Source: Streptomyces malaysiensis subsp. samsunensis (lineage in GTDB: Bacteria > Actinomycetota > Actinomycetes > Streptomycetales > Streptomycetaceae). From it: a stretch of 64,000 nt of DNA. Both the position numbers and the translations under genes were made by a program. The stretch is taken from assembly GCF_024519315.1 (NCBI RefSeq), contig NZ_JANIIC010000023.1, positions 1-64,000 on the forward strand. Reading direction: 5' to 3'. The notes beneath the pieces are model-generated. The model saw only the letters and a list, made by a program, of their open reading frames with translations. It did no database searches and was not told the origin of the DNA. This document shows positions 50,181 to 58,036 of this stretch, one piece after another (position 1 is the first letter of the stretch; every line of letters starts with the position of its first letter).

Positions 50181-51536
50181 ATGCACCCCGTCACCGGCTC
50201 CCGCGCTTCCGCCCCCGCCATGGGCCGCCCGGCCCCCCGCCGGTCCGCCGACCGGGGCCGTACACCGCCCCGGATGCCCGCCGCCCGGCCGCCGATCCGG
50301 TCGCGGGCCGACGCCGAGACCGTGGCGCTGCTGCACCGCACCGCCCGCGTGCTCATCGAGGAGGTCCCACGGCTGACGGACCGTATCGTCACGCTGATGA
50401 AGGAGCGCGAGCCCGTCTACCGGTCGCCCTCCCTCGACCCGCACGAGGTGTGGCGGGAGGTCCACGACTCGCTCAGCCACAATGTGCGCTCGCTGGTGCG
50501 CCCCAAGGAGACGCGCGAATCGGCCAGATCCTGCGCGTGGCGGATCGGCACCGACCGCGCCGCCCAGGGCTTTCCGCTGGACGCGCTGCTGCACGCGTAC
50601 CGCATCGGCTGCACCGTCGTCTGGGAGCGGCTCCTGGAGACCGCCTCGAAGGAGGACCCGCTCGGCGCCCAGGCGCTGGTCCATGTCGCCGCCGACGTAT
50701 GGAACTTCGTCGACGAGCACTGCACCCTCGTCGCCACGGCGTACCAGGAGGTCGAACGGCAGCTCTCCTGGCACCGGGAGAACCGCTACCGGATCATCGT
50801 CGCCGCTCTGCTCGACGGCACCGCCCGGGTGACCGACTTCCCCGAGGCGGAGGAGGTCCTCGGCCTGCCCGAGCGGGGGCGTTACGCGGTCGTGGCGCTG
50901 GAGGACACCGATGCCCCGGCGCGGACGCCACACCCCGCCACCGGGGTGTGCGCCGGTCTTCGCACGGTCTGGCACACGGCGGAGGGCATCGCCCACGCCA
51001 TCGTGCTGCTCGGCGACAGCGACGGCGACGGCGGTGATGGCTACGGCGGTGGTGACGACGGCGATGGCGTCGGCGTGGAGCGGCTGGTGCGCGGGCTGGA
51101 GGTGCCGCCCGGCGCACGGGCCGGGGTCAGCCCCGCCGTGGCCGGTCTGGCCGCGGTCAACACCGCCCGCAGGCTCGCCGATACGGCGCTGCGCACCCGC
51201 CCGGCGGCCGGGGAGGCGGCGCTGCTGGAGGAGCGCTATCCGGAGGCGCTGGTGGTGTCCTCCCCGGACCTCGGCACCGCGCTCGCCGACCGGATGCTCG
51301 GACCGGTCCTGGCGCTGGAGCCCGCCGACCGGGAGCTGCTGCTGACGACGCTGGCCGCCTGGCTGGAGGCCGCGGGATCGGCGCGCCGCGCGGGCGAGCT
51401 GCTGTTCTGCCACCGCAACACGGTGCTCAACCGGCTGCGCCGCTACGAGCAGTTGACCGGGCGTTCGCTGGACCGCCCCCGAGAGGTGATGGAGCTGTCG
51501 CTCGCGCTGTCCGCGCACCGGCTGTTGACCTCCTGA
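50181..51536 (+). CDS. PucR/CdaR-type transcriptional regulator
   Basis: The ATG at 50181 follows GTGGAGGAACG and gives 451 residues. The N-terminal half is the RsbT-co-antagonist-like domain of this group ('LHRTARVLIEEVPRLTDRIV', 'GTDRAAQGFPLDALLHAYRI', 'DVWNFVDEHCTLVATAYQEV'). A GGDEF-like middle region follows. The PucR HTH is at the C-terminus ('AARRAGELLFCHRNTVLNRL' region, 'LNRLRRYEQLTGRSLDRPRE'). Around residues 278-298 is a Gly/Asp-rich insert ('GDSDGDGGDGYGGGDDGDGV'). It precedes the DUF485-like/symporter pair by 168 bp and may control uptake of its substrate. Confidence 0.9.
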   Translation: MHPVTGSRASAPAMGRPAPRRSADRGRTPPRMPAARPPIRSRADAETVALLHRTARVLIEEVPRLTDRIVTLMKEREPVYRSPSLDPHEVWREVHDSLSHNVRSLVRPKETRESARSCAWRIGTDRAAQGFPLDALLHAYRIGCTVVWERLLETASKEDPLGAQALVHVAADVWNFVDEHCTLVATAYQEVERQLSWHRENRYRIIVAALLDGTARVTDFPEAEEVLGLPERGRYAVVALEDTDAPARTPHPATGVCAGLRTVWHTAEGIAHAIVLLGDSDGDGGDGYGGGDDGDGVGVERLVRGLEVPPGARAGVSPAVAGLAAVNTARRLADTALRTRPAAGEAALLEERYPEALVVSSPDLGTALADRMLGPVLALEPADRELLLTTLAAWLEAAGSARRAGELLFCHRNTVLNRLRRYEQLTGRSLDRPREVMELSLALSAHRLLTS

Positions 51537-51704
51537 GCACCGGCTGCCCGCCTGAGACGGTGTGGGCGTGCACAACGGCCCCGCGCCGATCATGTGCGCC
51601 CGTCACACGGTCCGCCGGTTGGCCTGTACGCGACCGTGCTGACCTGCTGTCGTGGCGATTCCGTCCCGGTGACGTGGGACGGAATCCGCACAAGGAGCCG
51701 CGAC

Positions 51705-52109
51705 ATGTCCGACCACGACCACCTCTGGGGCCCGTCCGTCCCGTCCGTCCCGTCCGTCGAGTCCCGCGCCACGCACCCCACCGCGCACCACGGCCCGTAC
51801 CGCACCACGCGCCGTGCCGCCACGATGCCGCACCACTCCACGGCGCCGCCTCCGCCTCCGCCTCCGCCGGAGCGGCGCTCACCGTGGCAGCGGCCGTGGC
51901 CCTGGCCGGCGCGGGCGGCCTGCGCCGCCCTCACCTGTCATGTGGCCGCCGTGGTGGTGAGCTGTGCCGCCGAGGGCGTGGTCAACCTCGGCGCGGGCGG
52001 CGGGTTCACCGTGGGCGCCATGCTGATCGGCCTGGACACGGCGGTGCTGCTCACCGTCCTGGCCCGGGCCCACCGCCGGTCCGGCGCCGCGGGGGAGGGG
52101 GAACGGTGA
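51705..52109 (+). CDS. Small two-helix membrane protein, DUF485-like, symporter partner
   Basis: 134 residues from the ATG at 51705 with AAGGAGCCGCGAC upstream. Residues 1-65 are His/Pro-rich and disordered ('TAPPPPPPPPERRSPWQRPW'). Then come two membrane helices ('AACAALTCHVAAVVVSCAAE', 'FTVGAMLIGLDTAVLLTVLA'). DUF485 proteins are typically encoded directly upstream of acetate-type symporters (yjcH-actP order), and this gene overlaps the symporter start by 4 bp, so I read it as a diverged member. Sequence identity to DUF485 itself is weak. Confidence 0.75.
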   Translation: MSDHDHLWGPSVPSVPSVESRATHPTAHHGPYRTTRRAATMPHHSTAPPPPPPPPERRSPWQRPWPWPARAACAALTCHVAAVVVSCAAEGVVNLGAGGGFTVGAMLIGLDTAVLLTVLARAHRRSGAAGEGER

Positions 52110-53695
52110 GCTTCCTCGACCCCAGAACGCTGGCGTTCGTGCTCTTCGCGGGCTTCATGGCCATCTCGTTCCTGCTCTGCATCCTCGCGGCCACCGGCAA
52201 TGACGACCCCACCGAGTTCTACCTCGGCACCGGCGCGCTCAGCCCGATGCAGAACGGCCTGGCCATCGCGGGTGACTACATCTCCGCCGCCACCGTGCTC
52301 AGCACCACCGGCACCATCGCCCTCGCCGGATTCGACGGGGTGCTCATCGCCACCTCCACCGTGCTCTCCATTCTGCTGTTCATGCTGGTCCTCGCCGGAC
52401 CGCTGTGCGGACGCGGGCAGTTCACCCTCGGCGACGTCCTCTCCGAGCGGCTGAGCGAGCGCCCCGCCCGTACAGGCACCGCCGTCGTGGTGCTGGTGGT
52501 GGTCCTGCCGCTGCTGCTGGTGCAGCTCAACGGCGCAGGCGACATGCTGGCGCTGCTGCTCGGCATCCCCGGCAGCGGCGCGGTCACCGGCTGCACCGTC
52601 TTCATCGGCTCGCTCATGGTCTGCTACGCCGCCCTCGGCGGGATGAAGGGCACCGGCTTCATCCAGATCCTCAAGACGGTGCTGCTGCTCGCCGCGTTCG
52701 TCCTGCTCGCCTGTCTGGTGCTGAGGCGCTTCTCCTGGAACCCGGTCACCCTCTTCGACGCCGCGGCCGACGCCAGCGGCTACGGCGACGGCTTCTGGCA
52801 GTCCGGCCGCCAGTACGGAGACTCCCTCAGCGGCCGCCTGGACGTCATCAGCGTCCAGCTCACCCTCGCCGTCGGCGCGGCCTGCATGCCCCATCTCACC
52901 ATGCGGCTGCACCCGATCCGCGGGATGCGGGCCGCCCGCGCCGCCACCACCTGGGCGGTCGGCGCGGTCACCACCATCCTCGGGCTGATCGTGATCGTGG
53001 GTGCCGGAGCCACCGCCGTCGTGGGCGCCCGCGCCCTGCGCGCCTCCGACCCCACCGGCGGCGACTCCCTGCTGCTGCTCACCCTCGCCCTGGACCCGGC
53101 GGCGCCGGAGGCCCACCGCAGCCTGCTCTTCTCCGTCGTGGCCTGCGCGGTCGTCGCCACCACCCTCGCGGCGGTCGCCGGACTCACCCTCGCCGCCGCG
53201 GCCTCCCTCGCCCATGACGTGCTGGCCAAGGTCGTCTTCAAGGGCAGGCTCTCGGCCGATCGCGAGCTCGCCGCCGCCCGTGCGGCCATCGTGGCCGTCG
53301 GCGTCACGGCCGTCGTCCTCGCCATCGTGACCCAGCACTGGAACCGTCAGGTCCTGATCTCCTTCACCTTCGCGGCCGCCGCCTCGGCCCTGCTGCCGGT
53401 CGTGCTCTACGGCACCCTGTGGCGCGGCTTCACGGTGAACGGACTGCGCTGGGCGCTGTACGGGGGGCTCGTGCTCACCGCCGTGGCCATGGCCTTCTCC
53501 CCGGCGATCTCCGGCAACCCCCTCGCGGTCTTCCCCGACCGCGACTTCCACTGGTTCCCGCTCCGCAACCCGGGCCTCATCACCGTCCCCGCCGGGTTTC
53601 TGCTCGGCTGGTTCGGCTCCCGTATCGGACGGCGGGCTCGGCATGCCCAGAACCCCGCGCGGGGCGACACGCCCTACGCGGCGCACCCCGGCTGA
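52106..53695 (+). CDS. Sodium:solute symporter (SSS family, acetate/monocarboxylate type)
   Basis: 529 residues from a GTG that overlaps the preceding stop. About 13 membrane helices. SSS/ActP-like features: 'PTEFYLGTGALSPMQNGLAI', 'AGDYISAATVLSTTGTIALA', 'GFDGVLIATSTVLSILLFML', 'QFTLGDVLSERL', 'YAALGGMKGTGFIQILKTVL', 'PHLTMRLHPIRGMRAARA' and 'AGLTLAAAASLAHDVLAKV'. The likely substrate is acetate or another monocarboxylate. Upstream PucR and DUF485-like genes make a plausible regulated uptake unit. Confidence 0.93.
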   Translation: MSFLDPRTLAFVLFAGFMAISFLLCILAATGNDDPTEFYLGTGALSPMQNGLAIAGDYISAATVLSTTGTIALAGFDGVLIATSTVLSILLFMLVLAGPLCGRGQFTLGDVLSERLSERPARTGTAVVVLVVVLPLLLVQLNGAGDMLALLLGIPGSGAVTGCTVFIGSLMVCYAALGGMKGTGFIQILKTVLLLAAFVLLACLVLRRFSWNPVTLFDAAADASGYGDGFWQSGRQYGDSLSGRLDVISVQLTLAVGAACMPHLTMRLHPIRGMRAARAATTWAVGAVTTILGLIVIVGAGATAVVGARALRASDPTGGDSLLLLTLALDPAAPEAHRSLLFSVVACAVVATTLAAVAGLTLAAAASLAHDVLAKVVFKGRLSADRELAAARAAIVAVGVTAVVLAIVTQHWNRQVLISFTFAAAASALLPVVLYGTLWRGFTVNGLRWALYGGLVLTAVAMAFSPAISGNPLAVFPDRDFHWFPLRNPGLITVPAGFLLGWFGSRIGRRARHAQNPARGDTPYAAHPG

Positions 53696-53717
53696 CGCGT
53701 CGAATCCGCCGGAGTCC

Positions 53718-54311
53718 TTACGGGGACCGGGATCCGGCCTTGGCACGCCGGTGGGCGGCCACCCGCTCCCGGGTCGCGCACCGGCGTGAGCAGTAGCGGC
53801 GCTCCGGTCCGCTGCCCACGGTGAGGAAGACATCGCCGCAGCCGGGGGAGGAGCACAGACCGCCGGGCGGGCGCTGACCCTCCCAGAGCAGCACGGTCAG
53901 CGCCATGCACGACGAGGCCAGGAACCATTCGCCCCAGGGCGCCTCGTCATCGCTGTCCAGATGCGGATGCCAGGGCGAGCGGCCGTCGTGCGAGCTGAGC
54001 CGCAGCGGACCCGTGCCCTCCCGCAGCAGCCGGTTCAGCACTCCGGCGGCTTCGTCGACACCGTCGGCGGCGAACACCTCGCGCAGCCGCAGCGCGGCGG
54101 TGCGCAGGCCCGCGACATCGCCGGAGGTGAGCTCGAGCGGGCCGAGCTCGCCGTGGTCGAGCAGGATGCCGGCGATCGCGCCGGGATCCGGATCCGGCTC
54201 CGCGGTGAGGGCGTTGACGAGGGCGGCGGTGCGGCGGGCGGTGGCCCGTACCGAATGCCGGGTGGACCGGTCGTCGTTCGAGGCTGGTGACACGGGGTCA
54301 ATGTAACGCAC
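53718..54311 (-). CDS. CGNR zinc-finger regulator (ABATE domain)
   Basis: 197 residues. The ABATE-type N-terminal domain ('TAALVNALTAEPDPDPGAIA', 'LRLREVFAADGVDEAAGVLN', 'MALTVLLWEG') is followed by a CGNR zinc finger with four spaced cysteines: 'LCSSPGCGDVF' and 'RRYCSRRCATRERVAAHR'. Such proteins are putative transcription factors. It diverges from an MFS exporter 29 bp away, and the gap holds repeated TAACGCA/TGCGTTA elements, the classic layout of a local exporter regulator. The GTG start at 54311 overlaps one repeat; a downstream GTG is possible. Confidence 0.9.
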   Translation of the reverse strand: MRYIDPVSPASNDDRSTRHSVRATARRTAALVNALTAEPDPDPGAIAGILLDHGELGPLELTSGDVAGLRTAALRLREVFAADGVDEAAGVLNRLLREGTGPLRLSSHDGRSPWHPHLDSDDEAPWGEWFLASSCMALTVLLWEGQRPPGGLCSSPGCGDVFLTVGSGPERRYCSRRCATRERVAAHRRAKAGSRSP

Positions 54312-54367
54312 CTGGCGAGATTTTGCGTTAGCTGCATAACGTGATGGGCATGTTGGGGCGTTACGCG
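54304..54367. promoter_or_regulatory. Repeated TAACGCA/TGCGTTA operator elements between CGNR and MFS genes
   Basis: TAACGCA at 54304-54310 and its reverse complement TGCGTTA at 54324-54330 form an inverted repeat. CGTTA/TAACG recurs at 54326-54341, and GCGTTACGC at 54359-54367. Four related half-sites cover both start regions, suggesting a site for the CGNR protein or another repressor. Confidence 0.5.
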
Positions 54368-55558
54368 ATGAGGTGCTATCTGGGCGGCGCGGCCGCCGCC
54401 CGCGCGGGGGACGAGATGTCCGGGCCCGCGCTGCTGCTGGCCGGACCGGCGCTCACCGGTTCCGCCACCTCCGGCTCGTCGCTGCTGGCGGGCATCATGG
54501 TCGCGGCGGCGCTCGGCGGGCCGCTCTTCGGGGTGCTGCTCGACCGCTCCGCCCGGCCGGGGCGGCTGCTGGCCGCGGCACTCGCCCTCTACGCGGCGGC
54601 GCTGACCGCGATCCTCCTGGCCCTGGAGCGGCTGCCGTTCGCCCTCACGGTGCTTCTCGCCGTGGGCGCGGGGCTGCTGGGACCGGCCCTGTCCGGCGGC
54701 TGGACCTCCCAGCTGCCGCGGGTGGCGCCGCCGGGGGGCCTGCCCCGTGCCAACGCGCTCGACGCGATGACGTTCAGCCTCGCCGCGCTGGTGGGGCCCG
54801 CACTCGCCGGGGCCGTGGCGGGGACGGTCGGGGCGCCGGCCGCCGTGGCGGTGTCCATCGCGCTGATCGGCCTCGCGCTGCCCGCCGCGTGGGCGCTCCC
54901 CGCGCCTGAGCGGCCCGTCTCCACGCCGCCGCCCACCTCCTCGGTCCGCGCCGATCTCACCGCCGGGCTGCGGGTCGTCGCCCGCAACCGGCGCCTGGCC
55001 CGCGCCACCGCCACCTCCGTCATCTCCTGTGTGGGCCAAGGCGCGTTGCTCACCTGCTGCCCGCCGCTCGGCGCGGCCGTACTCGGCGGTGCCGACCGTG
55101 GCGCCCTGCTGCTGTCCGCCACCGCCGCATCGGCCCTCGTGGCCAACGCGGCCCTCTCCCGCCACCCGCGCCCACCGCGCCCGGACACCGTGCTCCTCGG
55201 TGGCGCCCTGCTGCTCGCCCTCGCGCCCCTGCTGGCGGCCATCGGCCATCCGGCCCCGGTGATCGCCGCCGCGCTGCTCACCGGCGCCGCCGAAGGCCCG
55301 CTGCTCACGGCCCTGTTCGCGGTGCGCCACCGGGAGGCGCCCGAGCGGCTGCGCGGTCAGGTCTTCACCACCGGCGCCAGCCTGAAGCTCACCGGCTTCG
55401 CCCTGGGCGCGGCGCTCGCCGGTCCGCTCGCCGCCTGGTCGCTGCCCGGTGCCCTGGTGGCCGCCGCGGGGTGCGCGGGGCTCGCGGCCCTCGTCTTCGT
55501 ATGCTTGTCCAACGGCGCGGAGGCTACCGTTCCGCTTCCACCCCCGGGGGCTGTGTGA
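54341..55558 (+). CDS. MFS transporter (exporter)
   Basis: 405 residues from GTG 54341; an ATG at 54350 gives 402. Twelve-helix MFS pattern: 'LLAGIMVAAALGGPLFGVLL' then 'DRSARPGRLLAAALALYAAA' (motif A: LDRSxRPGR), 'GPALSGGWTSQLPRVAPPGG', 'LDAMTFSLAALVGPALAGAV', 'HREAPERLRGQVFTTGASLK'. No detectable leader space, so it may be leaderless. It is divergent from the CGNR regulator and shares its operator-like region. Substrate unknown; a drug or metabolite efflux pump is the usual role for this arrangement. Confidence 0.9.
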   Translation: MMGMLGRYAMRCYLGGAAAARAGDEMSGPALLLAGPALTGSATSGSSLLAGIMVAAALGGPLFGVLLDRSARPGRLLAAALALYAAALTAILLALERLPFALTVLLAVGAGLLGPALSGGWTSQLPRVAPPGGLPRANALDAMTFSLAALVGPALAGAVAGTVGAPAAVAVSIALIGLALPAAWALPAPERPVSTPPPTSSVRADLTAGLRVVARNRRLARATATSVISCVGQGALLTCCPPLGAAVLGGADRGALLLSATAASALVANAALSRHPRPPRPDTVLLGGALLLALAPLLAAIGHPAPVIAAALLTGAAEGPLLTALFAVRHREAPERLRGQVFTTGASLKLTGFALGAALAGPLAAWSLPGALVAAAGCAGLAALVFVCLSNGAEATVPLPPPGAV

Positions 55559-55587
55559 CGGTGCCCATGTCATCCATGATGACCTGC

Positions 55588-56388
55588 ATGGAAGATCTGA
55601 AAGACCTGCTCCCGGTCGAGGCCGTACGGCTTGACGTCCGGGCGCCCGACTGGCGTGAGGCGATAGGCGCCGCCGGGCGTCTCATGGTGGAAACGGGAGC
55701 CACCACCGACGAGTACACCCGCGAGATGGTCGCCAACGTCGAGGAGAACGGGCCGTATATCGTCATCGCCCCCGGGGTGGCCTTCGCCCACTCCCGGCCG
55801 TCCCCGGCGGTGCTCACCACCGGGATGTCCTGGGTCCGGCTCGCCGAGCCCGTGGAATTCGGGCATGAGTCCAACGACCCGGTCACCCTCGTGGTCGCCC
55901 TGGCCGCCAAGGACACGGCCGCGCACACCTCCGCGATGGCGAGCCTGGCACGGCTCCTGGGCGACCCCGACACCGCGGCCGCCCTCGCGGCGGCGCCCAC
56001 CCCGGAGGCGCTGCACGCGGTGCTGACCGGGGACGGCGCCGAGGCGTCCGAACCGTCCGCCGGACCCGAACCGTCCGCCGCCTCCGGGCCCCGAGCGGCC
56101 TCGCTGCACAAGATCCTCACCGTCTGCGGCAATGGCGTGGGCACCAGCCTGTTCCTCAAGAACACTCTGGAGCAGGTGCTGGACCGCTGGGGCTGGTCCA
56201 GGTTCGTCACCGTGGAGGCCACCGACACCATCTCCGCGAAGGGCAAGGCGTCCGAGGCCGTGGTCCTGCTCACCTCCCGTGAGATCGCCAGGACTTTGGG
56301 GGATGTGGGACGGCCCGTGAAGGTCGTCCAGGACTTCACCAGCACCGCCGAGGTGGACGCGGTGCTCCGGGACACGTACGACGTCTGA
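55588..56388 (+). CDS. PTS ascorbate-type EIIA-EIIB fusion
   Basis: From the ATG at 55588 the protein has 266 residues; ATGs at 55567 and 55576 are possible. The chosen start puts the EIIA active-site His at residue 68 ('IAPGVAFAHSRPSPA'), the same number as in E. coli UlaC. EIIA (1-150) is joined by a Ser/Ala/Pro linker ('ASEPSAGPEPSAASGP') to an EIIB of UlaB type, whose phosphorylated Cys180 lies in 'KILTVCGNGVGTSLFLKN'. It passes phosphate from HPr to the sugar carried by the EIIC encoded 23 bp downstream. No sugar-catabolic genes or PTS regulator flank it. Confidence 0.93.
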   Translation: MEDLKDLLPVEAVRLDVRAPDWREAIGAAGRLMVETGATTDEYTREMVANVEENGPYIVIAPGVAFAHSRPSPAVLTTGMSWVRLAEPVEFGHESNDPVTLVVALAAKDTAAHTSAMASLARLLGDPDTAAALAAAPTPEALHAVLTGDGAEASEPSAGPEPSAASGPRAASLHKILTVCGNGVGTSLFLKNTLEQVLDRWGWSRFVTVEATDTISAKGKASEAVVLLTSREIARTLGDVGRPVKVVQDFTSTAEVDAVLRDTYDV

Positions 56389-56411
56389 ACGACGGGGACA
56401 GAGGAAGCACC

Positions 56412-57968
56412 ATGAGCTGGTTTGTCACCCTCGCCACGTTTCTCGTCAATGAGATTCTGAGCGAACCCGCGTATCTGATCGGCATCATCACCGCCGTCGG
56501 ACTGATCGCGATGAGGAGAAGCACCGGGCAGATCATCGGCGGCGCCATCAAGGCGACCCTCGGATTTCTGCTGATCGGCGCGGGAGCGGGACTGGTCACC
56601 GACTCCCTCGCCCCGCTGGGCACCATGATCCAGGGCGTCACCGGCGCCCACGGCGTCATCCCCACCAACGAGGCCATCGTCGGCATCGCCCAGGACCAGT
56701 TCGGCTCACGGGTCGCCTGGCTGATGATCCTGGGCTTCGTGGTCAGCCTGGTGCTGGCCCGGTTCACCCCGCTCCGCTATGTCTTTCTGACCGGCCACCA
56801 CATGCTGTTCATGGCCACGCTGCTGACCGTGGTCCTGGCCAACGGCGGCCGCTCGACCGTCGCCGTGGTGGCCGTCGGCGGTGTGCTGCTGGGCATCATG
56901 CTGGTCGCGATGCCCGCCTTCGCCCACCCCTGGACCAAGCGGGTCACCGGAAGCGACACCGTCGCCATCGGCCACTTCGGCACCGCCGGATACATCGTGG
57001 CGGGCGCGGCCGGAAAGGTGGTCGGCAGGCGCAGCCGCTCCACCGAGGAGATGAAGCTCCCCGAGGGGCTGCGCTTCCTGCGCGACTCGATGGTGGCCAC
57101 CGCCTTGTCGATGCTGCTGATCTACCTGGTCATGGCCGTCCTCCTGCTCGTCAAGGAGGGGCAGAAGGCCGCCTTCAAGGCGTTCGCCACGGGCACCGGC
57201 GGCGCCGTGGCCACCGGTACCGGGAACTATCTGATGCAGTCCGTGATGCAGGGGCTCCAGTTCGGCATCGCGGTCGCGGTGATCCTCTTCGGCGTCCGTA
57301 CGATCCTCGGCGAGCTCGTCCCGGCCTTCCAGGGGATCGCGCGGAAGGTCGTCCCCGGTGCCCTGCCCGCGCTGGACGCGCCCATCGTGTTCCCGTACGC
57401 GCAGAACGCGGTGCTGATCGGCTTCCTCTCCAGCTTCACCGGCGGGCTGATCGGTCTGGCCCTGCTCACCATGGTGTTCAACCCGGCCTTCGGCCTCGCC
57501 CTGGTGCTGCCCGGCCTGGTGCCGCACTTCTTCACCGGCGGCGCGGCCGGGGTCTACGGCAACGCGACCGGTGGCCGGCGCGGCGCGGTGGTCGGGGCGC
57601 TCCTCAACGGGCTGCTCATCACCTTCCTCCCCGCCCTGCTGCTCAAGGTGCTCGGCGCTTTCGGCGACCAGAACACCACCTTCGGCGACGCCGACTTCGG
57701 CTGGTTCGGCGCGCTCATCGGCAACGCGGGCAAGGCCGGTGGCGCCGCCGGACTCGTCGTCATCCTGCTGCTCGGCCTCGCGGTCCTCGGAGCCGCGATC
57801 CTGGTGCAGAAGCGGGTGGTCGACACCGGCTGGGACCCGGGCGCGGCACGCGACGCCCTGATGCCGCGCGAAAGCGTGGTGGCGCCCGCCGAGACCGGCG
57901 CCACCACGGCCGCGTACGCCAAGATCCCGCCGCCCGCGGGCGCTCCCGCGCCCCCGCCCGCCCCCTGA
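56412..57968 (+). CDS. PTS ascorbate-type EIIC permease (UlaA-like)
   Basis: 518 residues, longer than E. coli UlaA (about 465) because of a C-terminal Pro/Ala tail ('AKIPPPAGAPAPPPAP'). About 11 membrane helices. UlaA features: 'LIGIITAVGLIAMRRSTGQI', 'GGAIKATLGFLLIGAGAGL', 'RYVFLTGHHMLFMATLLTVV', 'APIVFPYAQNAVLIGFLSSF', 'HFFTGGAAGVYGNATGGRRG'. With the fused EIIAB it forms a full PTS complex. The substrate could be L-ascorbate or another sugar acid/pentitol, since many actinobacterial homologues are not proven ascorbate carriers. Confidence 0.94.
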   Translation: MSWFVTLATFLVNEILSEPAYLIGIITAVGLIAMRRSTGQIIGGAIKATLGFLLIGAGAGLVTDSLAPLGTMIQGVTGAHGVIPTNEAIVGIAQDQFGSRVAWLMILGFVVSLVLARFTPLRYVFLTGHHMLFMATLLTVVLANGGRSTVAVVAVGGVLLGIMLVAMPAFAHPWTKRVTGSDTVAIGHFGTAGYIVAGAAGKVVGRRSRSTEEMKLPEGLRFLRDSMVATALSMLLIYLVMAVLLLVKEGQKAAFKAFATGTGGAVATGTGNYLMQSVMQGLQFGIAVAVILFGVRTILGELVPAFQGIARKVVPGALPALDAPIVFPYAQNAVLIGFLSSFTGGLIGLALLTMVFNPAFGLALVLPGLVPHFFTGGAAGVYGNATGGRRGAVVGALLNGLLITFLPALLLKVLGAFGDQNTTFGDADFGWFGALIGNAGKAGGAAGLVVILLLGLAVLGAAILVQKRVVDTGWDPGAARDALMPRESVVAPAETGATTAAYAKIPPPAGAPAPPPAP

Positions 57969-57982
57969 CGCACAGTGGCGGA

Positions 57983-58027
57983 CCGGTGGTCCCGTCCCGA
58001 GCCATGAGGGCGGGGCGGGATCACCGG
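57983..58027. terminator. Hairpin between the PTS operon and the UvrA-like gene
   Basis: CCGGTGGTCCCGTCCC (57983-57998) pairs with GGGGCGGGATCACCGG (58012-58027) with two wobble-type mismatches in a convergent gap. Confidence 0.65.
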
Positions 58028-58036
58028 GGCGGGGGC

